Positions 17,523 to 25,481 of a stretch of DNA of 64,000 nt are shown here, in pieces (the first letter of the stretch is position 1; each line of letters opens with the position of its first letter). This stretch comes from JAJFJD01 sp965228975 (GTDB lineage Bacteria; Pseudomonadota; Alphaproteobacteria; UBA8366). The position numbers and the translations under genes were made by a program. The stretch covers positions 558,001-622,000 of the forward strand of contig OZ245851.1 of assembly GCA_965228975.1 (NCBI GenBank), written 5' to 3'. Below the pieces are notes generated by a model that was not told the DNA's origin, did not search any database, and worked only from the letters and a program-made list of their open reading frames with translations.

Positions 17523-18467
17523 TCAAATCGCTTCGATCGGCACGCCTTCCAATGCCGTCGATGGTTTGCCGTCCACGCCGACCGGCACGTCGCCCATGAG
17601 CGTAACCCGATAGAACTGGCGATCGAAATCGGAATCGAAGATGTCGCGCGGCGCCAGATGGGCGGTCGACCGGTTGTCCCAGAAGGCGACGCTGCCAGCT
17701 TCCCATTTGAAGCGTACGGTGAATTCGGGCCGAACCGCGTGCTCCCACAGGATTTCGAGTAAGCCCTGGCTTTCGCGCGGTGTCAGGCCGGCGATCGTTT
17801 TCAGGAAGGACGGGCTGATATAGAGCACGCGTTCGCCGGACTCGGGGTGAACGCGGATCAATGGGTGCTCGGTCACGAGCGTCCGCTTGCGCATGAGATC
17901 GCGGTATTCATCGGACGCCTCGACGCCTGGCGGCGGCGCGAACCGGTGCTGTCCCCGCAGGCCGTCGAGGAAACCCCGCATCGCCGGCGATAGAGCGTTG
18001 TAGGCCGCGGCGAGGTTGGTCCATTGCGTGTCCCCTCCATAGGGCGGGACGACGTCGCCGCGCAGGATCGACGCGAATGGTGGATTGATCGCGGCGGTGA
18101 TGTCCGCGTGCCATCCCGACCACGGACGATACATGACTTCGCCCTGGAACCGGTTTGCCTTGCGGTTCTTCGCGACGGCATAGATTTCCGGATGGGTGTC
18201 GGTGTTGCCGTAGACGACATGGCCGGGCGTGGTTTCGCCGAATTGGCGCGCAAACGCAATCTGCTGATCGTGGGTCAGTTGTTGGTCTCGGAAGAAAATC
18301 ACTTTCCATTGCACAAGCGCTGCCCGAATTTCCGAGACCTGTTGCGGGGAAAGGGGCGACCGGAGATCAACCCCACCGATGTTCGCGCCGATATGGATGG
18401 AGAGCGGATCGACCTGGATCGTCGACGGTTCGACTGCAAGGTCGTCATGGGTTTCTTCGAGTGCCAT
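17523..18467 (-). CDS. TauD/TfdA-family Fe(II)/2-oxoglutarate dioxygenase
   Basis: 314 aa. The iron-binding facial triad is visible as HAD in GWHADITAAINP (around residue 120) and His in NRSTAHLAPRD (around 275), with the 2-oxoglutarate Arg in FYRVTLMG. TauD relatives hydroxylate taurine, 2,4-D or other substrates next to a leaving group. GGAGG lies 7 nt before ATG 18467. No transporter gene is adjacent to identify the substrate. Confidence 0.92.
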   Translation of the reverse strand: MALEETHDDLAVEPSTIQVDPLSIHIGANIGGVDLRSPLSPQQVSEIRAALVQWKVIFFRDQQLTHDQQIAFARQFGETTPGHVVYGNTDTHPEIYAVAKNRKANRFQGEVMYRPWSGWHADITAAINPPFASILRGDVVPPYGGDTQWTNLAAAYNALSPAMRGFLDGLRGQHRFAPPPGVEASDEYRDLMRKRTLVTEHPLIRVHPESGERVLYISPSFLKTIAGLTPRESQGLLEILWEHAVRPEFTVRFKWEAGSVAFWDNRSTAHLAPRDIFDSDFDRQFYRVTLMGDVPVGVDGKPSTALEGVPIEAI

Positions 18468-18640
18468 GGATTTCCTCCTATGCCGTGGGGCGAGAGTGCC
18501 TTCAACCTACGGAGAGGTCTCATTCTCCCACAATTTGACCGGGAGCAAAAATATATGCGCTGGTTGGCCCGCAACGGCACTCCCGGGTCGAAAGCGCGGA
18601 TTTCCGATAGCGGCGAGATCACTGGAAAGTTGAAGATTTC

Positions 18641-18670
18641 TTGACGTTCATGCCATGAACATGGTACTGA
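18641..18670 (+). promoter_or_regulatory. Candidate promoter of the polysaccharide operon with internal palindrome
   Basis: TTGACG (18641-18646) matches a sigma-70 -35 box at 5 of 6 positions. After 18 bp comes TACTGA (18665-18670), a poor -10 box but with an extended TGG in front. The spacer is filled by GTTCATGCCATGAAC (18646-18660), a perfect 7-bp inverted repeat with 1-nt centre, placed where a repressor or activator would contact polymerase. The predicted start of RNA would be near 18676. Confidence 0.45.
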
Positions 18671-18676
18671 ACGATC

Positions 18677-18711
18677 GCACGCCCGGTGAAAAACCGTTTC
18701 ACCCGGCGTGC
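18677..18711 (+). promoter_or_regulatory. Strong leader hairpin upstream of polysaccharide operon
   Basis: Arms 18677-18691 and 18697-18711 pair over 15 positions with one C-C mismatch, around a 5-nt loop AACCG. No U-run follows, so it is not a standard intrinsic terminator. It lies in the presumed 5' leader, 45 nt before the first start codon, and its 3' arm abuts the ops-like element. Confidence 0.6.
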
Positions 18712-18720
18712 GGTAGCGTT
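18709..18720 (+). promoter_or_regulatory. ops-like (RfaH recruitment) element
   Basis: TGCGGTAGCGTT matches the enterobacterial ops consensus GGCGGTAGCGTG at 10 of 12 positions, including the whole core GCGGTAGCGT that forms the small non-template DNA hairpin bound by RfaH. It lies about 34 nt after the presumed transcription start and 36 nt before the first ATG of a 34-kb polysaccharide operon, the place ops has in JUMPstart leaders. An RfaH-type NusG paralog is not in the window. Confidence 0.5.
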
Positions 18721-18755
18721 GGGCGAACCCGCCTTGCGAATCTTCGGAAAAGCGA

Positions 18756-20342
18756 ATGGTTGACAAGAACTCTGCGCCTGTACGGGTCGCGGTAGCCGGT
18801 TGTGGCTATTGGGGCAAAAATCTCGTCCGCAATTTTGGCGAACTCAATGCCCTTTGCGCGATCCACGATCCCTCGGAAGAGATCGCTCGCGCGCAATCCG
18901 AGGCGGCCGGCGTCCCGGCTCGGGGTTGGGCGGAATTGCTCGACGATCCGGTAGTCGATGCAATCGCGATCGCTTCGCCGGCGGTACTGCATGGCGCTTT
19001 GACGAGAGAGGCGCTAGACGCCGGAAAGCATGTCTTCGTCGAGAAGCCGCTTGCGCTCGACCCGAAGGAGGCAGAGACGCTTTGTGACGTCGCGGATGAA
19101 GTCGACCGCCGCCTAATGGTTGGTCACTTGCTGCAATATCATCCGGCCTTCTTGAAGTTAAAAGATCTCGTAAGGCAGGGCGATCTTGGCCGTCTGCAAT
19201 ACATCTATTCCAATCGACTCAACCTCGGGAAGGTGCGGCGCGAAGAAAACATTCTGTGGAGCTTTGCACCGCATGATATTTCCATGATCCTGTCGTTGGT
19301 CGGGGATGCCCCAGAGTCGGTGGAGGCAACCGGTGCGAATTATTTGCATCAGGTCATTGCCGACGTCACAACGACTCACATGAGATTTGCGAACGGTGTT
19401 CAGGCACATGTTTTCGTGTCCTGGCTGCACCCGTTCAAGGAGCAGAAGCTCGTGGCAGTGGGCGACCGCGCCATGGCTGTCTTCGATGACGGTGCGCCAT
19501 GGGCCGAAAAACTCCTATTGTATCCGCATCGGATCGACTGGATCGACGGAATGCCCCAACCGGCAAAAGCCGACGCCGTTGCCGTCGAACTGGACGAAGC
19601 GGAACCGCTTCGGCTCGAGTGTCAACACTTCTTGGATTGCGTCGCCGACGGCACCACGCCAAGGACCGATGGCCGTGAAGGCCTCCGGGTTCTCAGGGTC
19701 CTGCATGCCGCCGAGGTGTCGATGTCTGGAGAGACATCGGGTGAAGACAAGGTCGATACGGGAATTACGGCGCATCCGGATGTCATGGTTCACGACACAG
19801 CGGTGGTTGACGATCCATGTTCGATTGGCGCCGGGACGAAGATTTGGCATTTCAGTCACGTTCTCGCGAATGTTCAGATCGGGCGGAATTGCGTGATTGG
19901 GCAAAATGTCATGATCGGCCCGGACGTCTCGGTGGGCGATGGTTGCAAAATTCAAAACAATGTCAGTCTCTATAAAGGGGTCACATTGGAAGACGGTGTG
20001 TTCTGCGGGCCGTCCTGCGTCTTCACTAACGTGAAGACGCCGCGTGCAGAAGTCGAACGCAAAGAGGAATTCCTACCGACAACGGTCGGCCGTGGCGCTT
20101 CCATCGGCGCGAATTCGACGATCGTCTGCGGCCACGATATCGGCGCGTACAGCATGGTCGCGGCGGGCGCGGTCGTGACATCGGCCGTGGCACCGCATGC
20201 CCTGGTAGCCGGTATACCCGCCCGGCGGATTGGGTGGGTGTCGCATGCCGGTGATCGGCTGGGCGACGATCTTGTTTGTCCCCGGACCGGGACGCGATAC
20301 CAGGAAACGGGTCCGGATCGATTGGAGGTTTTGGAGGAATGA
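18756..20342 (+). CDS. Fused sugar 3-dehydrogenase (Gfo/Idh/MocA) and left-handed beta-helix N-acetyltransferase (WbpB-WbpD type)
   Basis: 528 aa. Residues 1-325 form a Gfo/Idh/MocA oxidoreductase: VAVAGCGYWGKNLVRNFGEL binds NAD and EKPLALDPKEAETL carries the EKP catalytic Lys. Residues 340-510 are a hexapeptide-repeat acyltransferase (IGAGTKIWHFSHVLANVQIG; IGANSTIVCGHDIG). In Pseudomonas and Bordetella these are separate WbpB/WlbA and WbpD/WlbB enzymes that oxidise UDP-GlcNAcA at C3 and, after transamination, acetylate the 3-amine. Fusion of the two is thus logical, with the aminotransferase encoded next door. First gene of the operon; GGAAAAG precedes the ATG. Confidence 0.88.
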   Translation: MVDKNSAPVRVAVAGCGYWGKNLVRNFGELNALCAIHDPSEEIARAQSEAAGVPARGWAELLDDPVVDAIAIASPAVLHGALTREALDAGKHVFVEKPLALDPKEAETLCDVADEVDRRLMVGHLLQYHPAFLKLKDLVRQGDLGRLQYIYSNRLNLGKVRREENILWSFAPHDISMILSLVGDAPESVEATGANYLHQVIADVTTTHMRFANGVQAHVFVSWLHPFKEQKLVAVGDRAMAVFDDGAPWAEKLLLYPHRIDWIDGMPQPAKADAVAVELDEAEPLRLECQHFLDCVADGTTPRTDGREGLRVLRVLHAAEVSMSGETSGEDKVDTGITAHPDVMVHDTAVVDDPCSIGAGTKIWHFSHVLANVQIGRNCVIGQNVMIGPDVSVGDGCKIQNNVSLYKGVTLEDGVFCGPSCVFTNVKTPRAEVERKEEFLPTTVGRGASIGANSTIVCGHDIGAYSMVAAGAVVTSAVAPHALVAGIPARRIGWVSHAGDRLGDDLVCPRTGTRYQETGPDRLEVLEE

Positions 20343-21505
20343 CGAAGAGCAACATCAGTTCGGCGAAACTATCGGACGATCCATCGGCCGGACCGATCCC
20401 TTTCATCGACCTCAAGGCGCAACGCCGACGGCTCGGTGATCGTATCGATGACGCCGTGATGCGGGTCGTCGATCACGGCAAGTACATCATGGGTCCGGAG
20501 GTCCGGGAGTTGGAAGTTGAACTGGCGGCCTTCGCCGGCGCGTCACATGCGGTTAGCTGTTCAAGCGGGACCGATGCTCTTCTCTTGGCGTTGATGGCCT
20601 GGGACGTTGGATCCGGTGACGCCGTAATCCTGCCCACATTCACCTTCGCGGCGACCGCGGAAGTTGTCGCTTTTTTGGGGGCGACACCGATCTTCTGTGA
20701 TGTGCTTGAAGACACCTTCAATATCGATCCGGAGAGCGTCATGGCTGCCGTGGAGACGGCCAGGGCGGCCTCGCTTCGGCCAAAGGTGATCATCGCAGTC
20801 GATCTTTTTGGGCAGCCCGCCGATTACCGGAAGATCACGCAGATCGCCCGCGATAATAACGTAAAGCTGCTGGCGGATGCGGCGCAGAGTTACGGTGCAT
20901 CACTTGATGGTCGTCGTGTCGGTACTTTCGGCGATGCAACGGCGATCAGTTTCTTTCCGGCAAAGCCGCTCGGCTGCTACGGTGATGGCGGCGCGGTTCT
21001 CACCGACGACGAGCCGATGGCTCAAGTGCTGGATAGTCTGCGGGCTCACGGCAAGGGAAGCGACAAATACGACAACCAACGTATCGGTCTGAACGGACGG
21101 CTGGACACGATGCAGGCGGCGGTCCTGCTGCAAAAACTGTCGATCTTCGAGGACGAGATCGAGGCGCGCCAGCGGGTCGCGGACCGATACAACGACGAAC
21201 TGGGAAATATCGTGGGAACCCCACGGCTGATGTCCGGGGCAACCTCCGTATGGGCGCAGTATACGGTGACGACGGACCGCCGGGATGACATGGTCAGATA
21301 TCTCGGTGAAGTTGGCATTCCGACAGCGATCTATTACCCGTTGCCGCTTCATCGTCAGACCGCCTATCGGAACTACCCGTCGGTCAGCGGCGGGACGCCC
21401 GTATCCGACCGATTGTCGGAACGTGTATTTGCGCTTCCCATGCATCCCTATCTCGACACGGCGACGCAAGACCGGATCGTCAATGCTGTCCGGCAAGGAC
21501 CTTAG
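20339..21505 (+). CDS. DegT/DnrJ/EryC1 sugar aminotransferase (WbpE-like)
   Basis: 388 aa from ATG 20339, which overlaps the previous stop (ATGA) and has GGAGG upstream. PLP-fold features: SCSSGTDALLLALMAWDVG, DAAQSYGASLDGRRVG with the Asp-Gln pair, and Lys in SFFPAKPLGCYGDGG as the likely Schiff base. WbpE converts UDP-3-keto-GlcNAcA to the 3-amino sugar with glutamate as donor. Its position directly after the fused dehydrogenase/acetyltransferase makes this role probable. Confidence 0.9.
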   Translation: MTKSNISSAKLSDDPSAGPIPFIDLKAQRRRLGDRIDDAVMRVVDHGKYIMGPEVRELEVELAAFAGASHAVSCSSGTDALLLALMAWDVGSGDAVILPTFTFAATAEVVAFLGATPIFCDVLEDTFNIDPESVMAAVETARAASLRPKVIIAVDLFGQPADYRKITQIARDNNVKLLADAAQSYGASLDGRRVGTFGDATAISFFPAKPLGCYGDGGAVLTDDEPMAQVLDSLRAHGKGSDKYDNQRIGLNGRLDTMQAAVLLQKLSIFEDEIEARQRVADRYNDELGNIVGTPRLMSGATSVWAQYTVTTDRRDDMVRYLGEVGIPTAIYYPLPLHRQTAYRNYPSVSGGTPVSDRLSERVFALPMHPYLDTATQDRIVNAVRQGP

Positions 21506-21546
21506 GTCCCGGCTCGAAATCGAAAAGCGAAAGGCAAGAAAAAGAC

Positions 21547-22539
21547 ATGGATATTCGCGGCAAGAAACTTGTCGTCATCGGTGGCGCCGGACTTATCGGG
21601 TCGCATACTGTCGATCGGCTGGTGCGGGAAGATGTCGGCGAGATCGTCATTTACGATAACTTCGCGCGCGGTACCGCCGAGAATCTTGCAACGGCGCTGA
21701 AAGATCCACGGGTCAAGGTTTACGATGTCGGTGGTGATATCTGTCAGCCTGATATTTTGGGATCGGCATTGAAGGGCGCCGATGGCGTATTTCATTTCGC
21801 GGCATTGTGGCTGTTGCAGTGCCACGAATATCCGCGGTCGGCGTTCGAGGTGAATGTCGGCGGAACATTCAATGTTCTTGAAGCCTGCGTCGCAAACAAT
21901 GTCGGCCGGTTGGTCTATTCCTCCTCGGCATCCGTCTACGGTGACGCGCTCGAAGAGCCGATGACCGAAGATCATCCGTTCAACAATAAGAACTTCTATG
22001 GCGCGACGAAGATTGCCGGCGAGGCGATGGCGACGGCTTTTCACTATCGCTACGGGCTGCCGGTGGTCGGGCTGCGGTACATGAATGTCTATGGACCACG
22101 CCAGGACTATCAAGGCGCCTATATCGCGGTGATTATGAAGATGCTGGATGCGTTAGATCGCGGTGAAGGGCCGACTATTTTCGGGGACGGCAGTGAAGCG
22201 TTCGACTTTATATATGTCGGCGATTGCGGCCTTGCGAACTTATGCGCGATGAAGTCCGATGTAGCCGCCCAGTATTACAATGTCGGGACCGGCAAGCGGA
22301 CCTCGCTGAAGGAGCTGGCCGAGATGCTGCTCCGATTGACCGGCAGCAACCAGGCCATCAACTATCAGGAACGCAGCCAGGCGACGTTGGTGCGCAATCG
22401 CATTGGTAGCCCGGATCGGGCGACCGCTGAAATCGGGTTCGTCGCGGAGAAGGACCTCGAAGAGGGTCTGCAGGAACTGATTGAGTGGCGCGCTTCGCAC
22501 ATGGCGGAAGTCGAGGCGCGGCGTCAGCGGGCGCGGTGA
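21547..22539 (+). CDS. NAD-dependent sugar epimerase/dehydratase (extended SDR)
   Basis: 330 aa. NAD motif VVIGGAGLIGSHTVDRLV at residues 8-25, SSSASVYG with the catalytic Ser, and FYGATKIAGEA with YxxxK (Tyr-Lys) near 148. RYMNVYGPRQDYQGAY is typical of UDP-glucose 4-epimerase-like proteins. It probably epimerises or dehydrates a UDP-sugar for the glycan. The exact sugar is not readable. GAAAGGCAAG precedes the ATG; the stop overlaps the next ATG (TGATG). Confidence 0.88.
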   Translation: MDIRGKKLVVIGGAGLIGSHTVDRLVREDVGEIVIYDNFARGTAENLATALKDPRVKVYDVGGDICQPDILGSALKGADGVFHFAALWLLQCHEYPRSAFEVNVGGTFNVLEACVANNVGRLVYSSSASVYGDALEEPMTEDHPFNNKNFYGATKIAGEAMATAFHYRYGLPVVGLRYMNVYGPRQDYQGAYIAVIMKMLDALDRGEGPTIFGDGSEAFDFIYVGDCGLANLCAMKSDVAAQYYNVGTGKRTSLKELAEMLLRLTGSNQAINYQERSQATLVRNRIGSPDRATAEIGFVAEKDLEEGLQELIEWRASHMAEVEARRQRAR

Positions 22540-23324
22540 TGACGATCGACACGCCGGAATACGGTCAGGAACCGCCGGCGAGCGTCTATGAAAGAGCGGT
22601 AAATGCGGCGGGCCTGACGCTATCCAAAGATGCCTGCATTCTGGATTTTTGCTGCGGCGCCGGGGCGGATGCCTACCGATTTTGCGATCGCGGATACGCA
22701 AATGTCCACGCCTACGATGTACGGGATTACGTGGATCGACGGGCCGATGGCCCCCAGCCGAATTTTCGGTTCAGTGACGCGGAAGGCGGCATTACGTTGC
22801 CATTTCCGGATGACTATTTCGATTTCATCTACTCGAACCAGGTTCTCGAACATGTCCAGGATTTGGATGTGGCCCTGTCGGAACTATCGCGGTGCCTGAA
22901 GCGGGACGGATTTAGCTTCCACGTATTCCCGTCGAAATGGCAACCGATCGAATGTCACATCCATGTCCCGTTTGGCGGCGCTATAACATCGGACGCGTAT
23001 CTTCGATTTTGGGCGCTTATGGGTATACGGAACGAGTATCAGAAAGATAAGAGCGCCGAGGAAACCGCGGTGTCGAATATTCGCTATAGCCATGACAGCT
23101 TGAATTATAAAACGGGGACTGAGTTGGCACTTTTGTTCAATCGGCATTTCGGATCTTTCGAATACGCCGACATCCATCTCTTGAAACACAGTCTTGGTAA
23201 GGGTCGCTGGATTTACCCCATCGCCAAGATATTTCCGCCCTTGTTGTGGCTATACCGATTTGCGCATATGCGGGTGGTGTTGTTGTTCAATGGAACTGAA
23301 CGAAGGGAATTGGCAAGCTCATGA
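22539..23324 (+). CDS. Class I SAM-dependent methyltransferase
   Basis: 261 aa. Motif I is ILDFCCGAGADAYRFCDRG, followed by VHAYDVRDYVDRRA (acidic motif II), FPDDYFDFIYSNQVLEHVQD and LKRDGFSFHVFPSK. The VLEHV block places it in the Methyltransf_11/25 group. The C-terminal ~100 residues differ from canonical forms and may bind the glycan or lipid-linked sugar. ATG overlaps the epimerase stop, and its own stop overlaps the aminotransferase start, so it is translationally coupled. Probably methylates a sugar; acceptor unknown. Confidence 0.85.
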   Translation: MTIDTPEYGQEPPASVYERAVNAAGLTLSKDACILDFCCGAGADAYRFCDRGYANVHAYDVRDYVDRRADGPQPNFRFSDAEGGITLPFPDDYFDFIYSNQVLEHVQDLDVALSELSRCLKRDGFSFHVFPSKWQPIECHIHVPFGGAITSDAYLRFWALMGIRNEYQKDKSAEETAVSNIRYSHDSLNYKTGTELALLFNRHFGSFEYADIHLLKHSLGKGRWIYPIAKIFPPLLWLYRFAHMRVVLLFNGTERRELASS

Positions 23325-24463
23325 GCCGGCGGCGCATAGACATCGCCAAACCAAAATTCGGCGACGAGGAATGGCAGGCCCTACGAGGACCGCTGGAAAG
23401 CGGCTGGCTGACGCAAGGGCCCGAGGTCAGCGCGTTTGAGCAGGAATTCGCGAAACGCCACGAGGTCGGGCATGCCCTTGCGACGACCAGTTGTACGACG
23501 GCGTTGCACTTGGCGCTTGCCGCGCTGGAGGTCGGACCCGGCGATGAGGTGATTGTGCCGGCCTTCACCTGGGTCGCCACGGCGAATGTCGTCCTGTATT
23601 GCGGTGCGACGCCGGTCTTGGTGGACGTGGATCGCGACACATTTAATCTCGACGTTAGTCAGATCGCTCAGAAAGTTACCAAGCATACGAAGGCGGTAAT
23701 TCCCGTTCATCTCTTCGGCCTCTGCGCCGACATGGATGGGTTGCGGGCGGTGTTGCCGGATACGGTGGCGGTAGTCGAAGATGCCGCCTGTGCTGCGGGG
23801 GCCAGTTACAAGGGCAAACCGGCAGGCGGGCTCGGCGATTTCGCGGCTTTTTCTTTTCATCCGAGGAAGTCCATTACGACCGGCGAAGGCGGCATGTTGA
23901 CGGCGACCGACGCTGACTTGGCGGGAAAGGCTGAGATACTGCGCAATCATGGTGCGTCCATCTCTGAAGAACAGCGGCATCACGGGCCGCAGCCGTATAT
24001 CCTTCCGGACTTCAACCTGCTCGGCTTCAACTATCGTATGAGCGACCTGCAGGGTGCGGTCGGTCGCGTACAGCTTGAGCGGCTCGACGGGTTCATCGCA
24101 GAGCGAGAACATTGGAGCGGATTCTACGACGAGGCCTTCGCCGATATCCCCTGGATTCGCGTGCCGGCCCGTCCGAAAGCGGGGCAGCATGCCTGGCAGG
24201 CCTACGTCACCTATGTAGACCCGGCGCGGGCGCCGAAGTCGCGGAACGAAATCATGCAGATATTACATGAGAGCGGAATTGCGACCCGGCCCGGCACCCA
24301 TGCGGTTCACATGCTCGGCTATTATCAGGACAAATACGGTTTCGCGCCCGATGACTTTCCCGGTGCGCGCGATTGCGAGCGAAACAGTATGGCGCTGCCT
24401 CTACATAACCAAATGACGCAAGAGGACTACGAGTTTGTCGTCTCCGCCATCAGGTCCCTTTGA
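23321..24463 (+). CDS. DegT/DnrJ/EryC1 sugar aminotransferase
   Basis: 380 aa. Typical pieces: FGDEEWQALRGPLESGWLTQ, TTSCTTALHLALAALEVGPG, VEDAACAAGASYKGKPAGG and FSFHPRKSITTGEGGML with the PLP Lys. Closest in pattern to Per/perosamine-synthetase or PglE-type 4-keto sugar aminotransferases (GFNYRMSDLQGAVGRVQL). It may form a second amino sugar besides that made by the WbpE-like enzyme. Start overlaps the previous stop by 4 bp. Confidence 0.9.
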   Translation: MSRRRIDIAKPKFGDEEWQALRGPLESGWLTQGPEVSAFEQEFAKRHEVGHALATTSCTTALHLALAALEVGPGDEVIVPAFTWVATANVVLYCGATPVLVDVDRDTFNLDVSQIAQKVTKHTKAVIPVHLFGLCADMDGLRAVLPDTVAVVEDAACAAGASYKGKPAGGLGDFAAFSFHPRKSITTGEGGMLTATDADLAGKAEILRNHGASISEEQRHHGPQPYILPDFNLLGFNYRMSDLQGAVGRVQLERLDGFIAEREHWSGFYDEAFADIPWIRVPARPKAGQHAWQAYVTYVDPARAPKSRNEIMQILHESGIATRPGTHAVHMLGYYQDKYGFAPDDFPGARDCERNSMALPLHNQMTQEDYEFVVSAIRSL

Positions 24464-25475
24464 CGGCGCACCCGACTGGTTCTGGGCCTTGCTCGGGGCC
24501 GCGGAGGCCGGTCAGATCCAATCCCGGTTGCAGGCGCTTGGTCTGGAGATGCGGGATGGATTGCCGCGTGGCATCGATACGGAATCGGATACCCAGGCGC
24601 AGACCCGCGACACGTTCGGATACAAATGGCATCGTCGGGAGACGTATGAGTCCGAGAGCGGCCTGGCGCACATGCGGGCATGGCTGATCGAACGCTATGG
24701 CCAACCCGAGAAGTTTGCTCTCCTGCAAGGCGCATCCGAAAAACCCGTGGTGCTGGATGCGGGTTGTGGTGCAGGGTATTCCGCGTTGGAACTGTTCAGC
24801 CCGATCCAGGATCAAATACGGTACATCGGGGCGGATATTTCGACCGCCGTCGATGTCGCAAGGTCTCGCTTCGCCGAACGTGGCTTCGGTAACGCGGCAT
24901 TCATCCAGGCCGATATTACGAACCTTCCGCTTGCTGCCGAAAGCGTGGATGCCATCTTCTCCGAAGGTGTGCTGCATCATACGGACTCGACGAAGAACGC
25001 CTTGTTGGCGCTCGCGCCGAAATTGAAACCCGGCGGACGGTTCATGTTCTATGTCTACCGCCGGAAAGGGCCGATCCGGGAATTCACGGACGACTATATC
25101 CGCGACAAGCTGCAATCGATGGAGCCGGAAGAGGCATGGAAGGCGCTTGAGCCGTTGAGCCGGCTGGGCCGGGCCTTGGGCGAGTTGAATATCGAGGTCG
25201 ATGTGCCGGAAGATATCGACCTGCTCGAAATTCCTGCGGGCAAGATCAATCTGCAGCGGCTTTTTTACTGGCATATCTTCAAAGCCTTCTATCGGCCGGA
25301 CATGGACCTTGACGAGATGAACCACATCAATTTCGATTGGTATGCGCCGGTCAATGCGCATCGTCAAACCGCCGACGAGGTTCGGCAATGGTGTGACGAG
25401 GCGGGAATGGAAATCGAGCGTGAACGTGTCGAGGATGCCGGTATTACCGTGATCGCGCGGAAATTGGGGGCCTGA
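24435..25475 (+). CDS. Class I SAM-dependent methyltransferase
   Basis: 346 aa from TTG 24435, which overlaps the previous gene by 29 bp and has AAGAGGA upstream; an internal ATG at 24549 is an alternative giving 308 aa. Motif I is VVLDAGCGAGYSALELFSP, motif II YIGADISTAVDVARSRFAER, then SVDAIFSEGVLHHTDSTKN and LAPKLKPGGRFMFYVYRRKG. A long N-terminal helical part precedes the domain. Similar proteins occur in polysaccharide loci and near AsnB genes. Acceptor unknown. Confidence 0.82.
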   Translation: MSSPPSGPFDGAPDWFWALLGAAEAGQIQSRLQALGLEMRDGLPRGIDTESDTQAQTRDTFGYKWHRRETYESESGLAHMRAWLIERYGQPEKFALLQGASEKPVVLDAGCGAGYSALELFSPIQDQIRYIGADISTAVDVARSRFAERGFGNAAFIQADITNLPLAAESVDAIFSEGVLHHTDSTKNALLALAPKLKPGGRFMFYVYRRKGPIREFTDDYIRDKLQSMEPEEAWKALEPLSRLGRALGELNIEVDVPEDIDLLEIPAGKINLQRLFYWHIFKAFYRPDMDLDEMNHINFDWYAPVNAHRQTADEVRQWCDEAGMEIERERVEDAGITVIARKLGA

Positions 25476-25481
25476 CCGGCG

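Noticed and set aside
18788..18795. Second copy of GCGGTAGC just inside the first polysaccharide gene
   Set aside because: It encodes part of the conserved VAVAG NAD-binding motif and matches ops only in the octamer, so it is best explained as coding sequence. It shows that the octamer alone is not proof of ops.
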